This document shows, one piece after another, positions 61,244-64,000 of a stretch of DNA of 64,000 nucleotides. Origin of the DNA: Sphingomonas sp. Leaf20 (lineage in GTDB: Bacteria; Pseudomonadota; Alphaproteobacteria; Sphingomonadales; Sphingomonadaceae); assembly GCF_001421535.1 (NCBI RefSeq), contig NZ_LMKN01000001.1:744001-808000 (forward strand), given 5' to 3'. Under the pieces are notes generated by a model that had not been told where the DNA came from, searched no databases, and saw only the letters and a program-made list of their open reading frames with translations. Position numbers and translations under genes: made by a program. Within the stretch, counting starts at the first letter, position 1. Each line of letters opens with the position of its first letter.

Positions 61244-64000
61244 CAGAAGCGCGTCCGGATGCTGACGGCGTAGAGGCTGTCGTCGGTCCGTGTGTCGCGC
61301 CATATGAAGTCCTGTCCGATATAGCTCTGGTAGCGTGAGCGCAGGATATTGCTGCCCTCGACCGTCAACGTCACGTTCTTGTTCACGTCATAGCCGACGC
61401 TGAAGTCGAGCCGGCCGTTGGGCCGGACGTAATTGAGCCAGGCGGGGCTGTCGACCGGCCGCACGTCGCCGGTTCCCGAGCGATCCTCGTCGAAATATTT
61501 CGAGCGATAGGTGTAGACCAGCCGCGCCGAGATCCCGCTGCGGTCATACAACAGCCCGACATTGTAATTGTACTTTGACACGCCCTGCAGCGAATAGCCC
61601 GCGAGCGGATCGCCGCCGCCGACCTCTGAATCCGCAAGCGTGAAGTTGCCGAACGCGCCGAGCCCCGCGAGATCGCCCGGCAGGAACGAGAAGAAGGTCT
61701 GGCCGCTGACCTCGATCCCCTTCAGCTTGGCGCTGCCGACGTTGCGCGGGCGCGAGATGTTGTAGACGATACCGTCGATCGTCTCCGCGGTGACGCCGTT
61801 GATCACGCGGTTGGATATGTCGCGATAATAGCCCGCGATCGCGAAATAGCCGTCCTGCCAGTAATATTCGGCCGTCGCGTCGAAGCTGTCCGACTTTTGC
61901 GGCTTGAGGTCCGGATTGCCGCCCGACCCGCCGTTGCGGATGTTGGGGTTGGTCGAGACGATATAGTTGAGCCCGGGATTGAGCGACCCGAACGACGGCC
62001 GCGCGAGCGTCTTGGCATAGGTCGCGCGGAACTGCAGCCCGCCGCCGAGTTGCAGCCGCGCGCTGGCGTTGGGCAGCCAGTCGGCATCGGTCTTGCCGAC
62101 CGTCGTCGTGACGGGCGCGCCGCTGACGACGCCCGTGCCCGTGATGTCGCGCTCGGTCCGCGAATAGCGCACCCCCAGCTTGCCATCGAGCTTCACGGGG
62201 CCGCTGCCGAACGGGATCTCGTATCCGGCCTGCGCATAGCCCGCATAGCTTTTCTCGGCGACGTCGAAGCGCCGCGTCGGGTCGAACGCCGGCTGTCCCG
62301 CGGGTGCGCCGAAGAAGCCCCGCAGCGCCTCCTGCCCCGCGTTCGACAGCAGATAGTCGCGCGACGGCAGCAGGTACGGCGCGCCATTGTTGATCTGCGG
62401 GATGCCGGGGCCGCGCTCGAGCGGCAGGTTCGCCGCGGTGATCGGCGTTGCGAACGACCCGCCCGGCGGCGCGACGCCCAGCTGGACCTGCTCGAACAGC
62501 GCGGTGCGGTCGGCATAGCGCCCGCCGAGCTCGATCGTCTTCAGGACCGTGTCGAAATCATAGCTGACATCGCCCTTGATCGCGAGCAGCCCACCGCTCG
62601 AGCGGACATAGTCCTGGAACAGCGCGTTGATGTACGTGAACCCGGTCGCGTCGATCATCGGGTTGCCCGGCGCGGTCACGCTCGGCGTCTTGTTGTCGTC
62701 GAGCCCGATCGTCACCGACGGGATGCGCTTGCCGATATCGACGATGAAATTCTCGTTGTTCGCGATCGAGCGTTCGTAGCTGACGTCGAGATTGGCCTTC
62801 AGCTGGTCCCGGTCGAACTTCATCCCGGTCGCGGCCAGCCAGGTATCGGTGCGGTTGTTGTGCGCCTGCGTCGAGGTGAAGGCCTCGGGATTGTTGAACG
62901 TCGCGCTGCTGAAATTGCACAATTGCTGTTGCGTCACGCTTGCCGGGTTGGTCGTCGCGTTGGGGTTGAACCCGTCGGGGCCGACATTCGCGGTGAAGCA
63001 GTCGTCGGTCGGCGTGACACCCGTCACGCTCGACGCGGTGCCAAGCCGGTATTCGTAGAAGCCGGTCGAATATTTGCTGCGATACGCCGAATAGAGCCCG
63101 TCGACATAGAGTTCGAGATTGGGCGTCGCCTGCCACTGCAGCGACCCGTTCGCCTGCGGCCGCTGGTACCGCCCGAACTCGTTGAGCCCGCCCGCGGAGA
63201 TCGGCAGCAACAGCCCGTTCGCGCCGGCCGGCCCCGCATTGCCCGAGCGGCGATCCGCGACGTAATTGGTCGGGCGGTTATAGGGGATGTCGTACCATGA
63301 CACGTTGATCAGCGCGCCAATCTCGCCGATGCCGGTGTCCCAGCGATCGGTCGCGAGGAAGCTCACCTGCGGCCCGACCTTTTCCGCGTTCGACGGATAG
63401 TTCAGCTTGCCGCTCAGCGCGATGGTCGGCTTGGTATAGTTGAACGCCTTGTTCAGCCGCAGGTCGATCGACCCGGCGACGCCGCCCTCGATCAGGTTCG
63501 CGGTGTTCGACTTGAACACGTCGACGCGCGCGATTGCCTCGGCGGGCAGGTCCTGAAACGCGAAGCCGCGGCCCTCTGCGGTGAAGATCTCGCGCCCGTC
63601 GAGCGTCGTCAGGATGTCCGACAGGCCGCGCACCAGCGGGCTCACGATCTCGTTGTTGCCGCCGACCGTCACCTGCACGCCGGGAACGCGCTGCAGCGCG
63701 GCGGCGGTCGTCGGATCGGGGAACTTGCCGATATCCTGCGCAATGATCGAATCGACGATCTGCGGCGCATTGCGCTTGATCTCGGCGGCCTTTGCCAGGC
63801 TCGCGCGGATGCCGGTCACTACGATCTCGGCACCCTCGCCGTCCGCACCTGGTGCTGCGGCCTGCGGCGCGGCAGCGGCGGTGTTGGGCAGCGGGCTCGT
63901 GTCGCTGCCCGCGGGCGCGGTGGCGTCGTTGGCCGGCGGTGCGGCCTGCCCGTTCGCCGCGGTCGTGCCGTCGGGCGCGGTCTGGGCTGGGGTCTGACCC
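61243..64000 (-). CDS. TonB-dependent outer-membrane receptor, N-terminus cut by window end
   Basis: This is an energy-coupled outer-membrane transporter, here probably for an oligosaccharide. The frame is open to the window edge, giving more than 918 residues. The first visible part is an Ala/Pro/Asp-rich stretch, then VVTGIRASLAKAAEIKRNAP starts the plug (VVDS-type IVDSIIAQDIGKFPDPTTAA, GVQVTVGGNNEIVSPLVRGL, INLLxxxGG-like NTANLIEGGVAGSIDLRLNK). The 22-strand barrel follows (YAGYAQAGYEIPFGSGPVKL, RNVGSAKLKGIEVSGQTFFS) and ends in SIRTRF with the terminal Phe needed for barrel insertion. It is the sphingomonad/Caulobacter type linked to carbohydrates. Its stop overlaps the GH43 start. Confidence 0.95.
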   Translation of the reverse strand, partial: GQTPAQTAPDGTTAANGQAAPPANDATAPAGSDTSPLPNTAAAAPQAAAPGADGEGAEIVVTGIRASLAKAAEIKRNAPQIVDSIIAQDIGKFPDPTTAAALQRVPGVQVTVGGNNEIVSPLVRGLSDILTTLDGREIFTAEGRGFAFQDLPAEAIARVDVFKSNTANLIEGGVAGSIDLRLNKAFNYTKPTIALSGKLNYPSNAEKVGPQVSFLATDRWDTGIGEIGALINVSWYDIPYNRPTNYVADRRSGNAGPAGANGLLLPISAGGLNEFGRYQRPQANGSLQWQATPNLELYVDGLYSAYRSKYSTGFYEYRLGTASSVTGVTPTDDCFTANVGPDGFNPNATTNPASVTQQQLCNFSSATFNNPEAFTSTQAHNNRTDTWLAATGMKFDRDQLKANLDVSYERSIANNENFIVDIGKRIPSVTIGLDDNKTPSVTAPGNPMIDATGFTYINALFQDYVRSSGGLLAIKGDVSYDFDTVLKTIELGGRYADRTALFEQVQLGVAPPGGSFATPITAANLPLERGPGIPQINNGAPYLLPSRDYLLSNAGQEALRGFFGAPAGQPAFDPTRRFDVAEKSYAGYAQAGYEIPFGSGPVKLDGKLGVRYSRTERDITGTGVVSGAPVTTTVGKTDADWLPNASARLQLGGGLQFRATYAKTLARPSFGSLNPGLNYIVSTNPNIRNGGSGGNPDLKPQKSDSFDATAEYYWQDGYFAIAGYYRDISNRVINGVTAETIDGIVYNISRPRNVGSAKLKGIEVSGQTFFSFLPGDLAGLGAFGNFTLADSEVGGGDPLAGYSLQGVSKYNYNVGLLYDRSGISARLVYTYRSKYFDEDRSGTGDVRPVDSPAWLNYVRPNGRLDFSVGYDVNKNVTLTVEGSNILRSRYQSYIGQDFIWRDTRTDDSLYAVSIRTRF

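Overview
The window is GC-rich chromosomal DNA of an alphaproteobacterium, most likely a sphingomonad. The lineage is inferred from overall style rather than from a marker gene: an EmrAB/NodT efflux operon, a TonB-dependent receptor linked to family-43 glycosidases, a DgoD/DgoK/DgoA galactonate pathway, and GC-rich REP-like hairpins between genes. No rRNA gene is present.

Left part (1-15.97 kb, host backbone). The 3' end of otsA faces an MscS channel gene. A tripartite drug-efflux operon follows (DHA2 permease, HlyD adaptor, NodT lipoprotein), carrying two copies of a 107-108 bp palindromic repeat. From 6.4 to 14.4 kb lies a run that looks like lipid or phospho-head-group metabolism: two nucleotidyltransferases, a TagF-like glycerophosphotransferase candidate, a CDP-alcohol phosphatidyltransferase, a Wzx/MATE-like flippase, a DUF2141 exported protein, and a tightly coupled trio of lipid kinase, Tam41-like protein and MobA-like NTP transferase. 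Then come dapB, nth and tRNA-Arg(CCG).

Island (about 15.97-31.0 kb). A decayed P2-type prophage head module abuts the tRNA. Its capsid (N) and scaffold/protease (O) genes are broken, while terminase (P) and portal (Q) are intact. A low-GC gene with a HEPN-like RxxxxH motif sits between O and P, bracketed by two related dyads. Beyond Q are a D12-class adenine methylase, a glycine-rich membrane protein, a decayed umuC-like gene and a two-gene module of a type IIG-like restriction-methylase plus a winged-helix/PD-(D/E)xK protein. A 15/16 match to the tRNA 3' end at 31005-31020 may be the distal attachment site. No integrase is seen.

Giant-gene region (31.4-46.8 kb). Two small frameshifted genes, a 1247-residue protein, a 17-codon bridging frame and a 3426-residue protein with four LysM-like segments form one start/stop-coupled array that I cannot assign to a known system. 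This is the best candidate for something undescribed.

Right part (47.1-64 kb, carbohydrate use). A GH3 glucosidase and a Bcr/CflA exporter are followed by a galactose and galactoside locus. It has three GH43-type enzymes, an SGLT symporter, a D-galactose dehydrogenase, DgoD, DgoK, DgoA, a GntR/FadR-type regulator and a TonB-dependent receptor cut by the window end. Together they suggest uptake of a galactose- or arabinose-containing glycan, its trimming, and De Ley-Doudoroff catabolism of galactose. The lactonase step is not encoded here.
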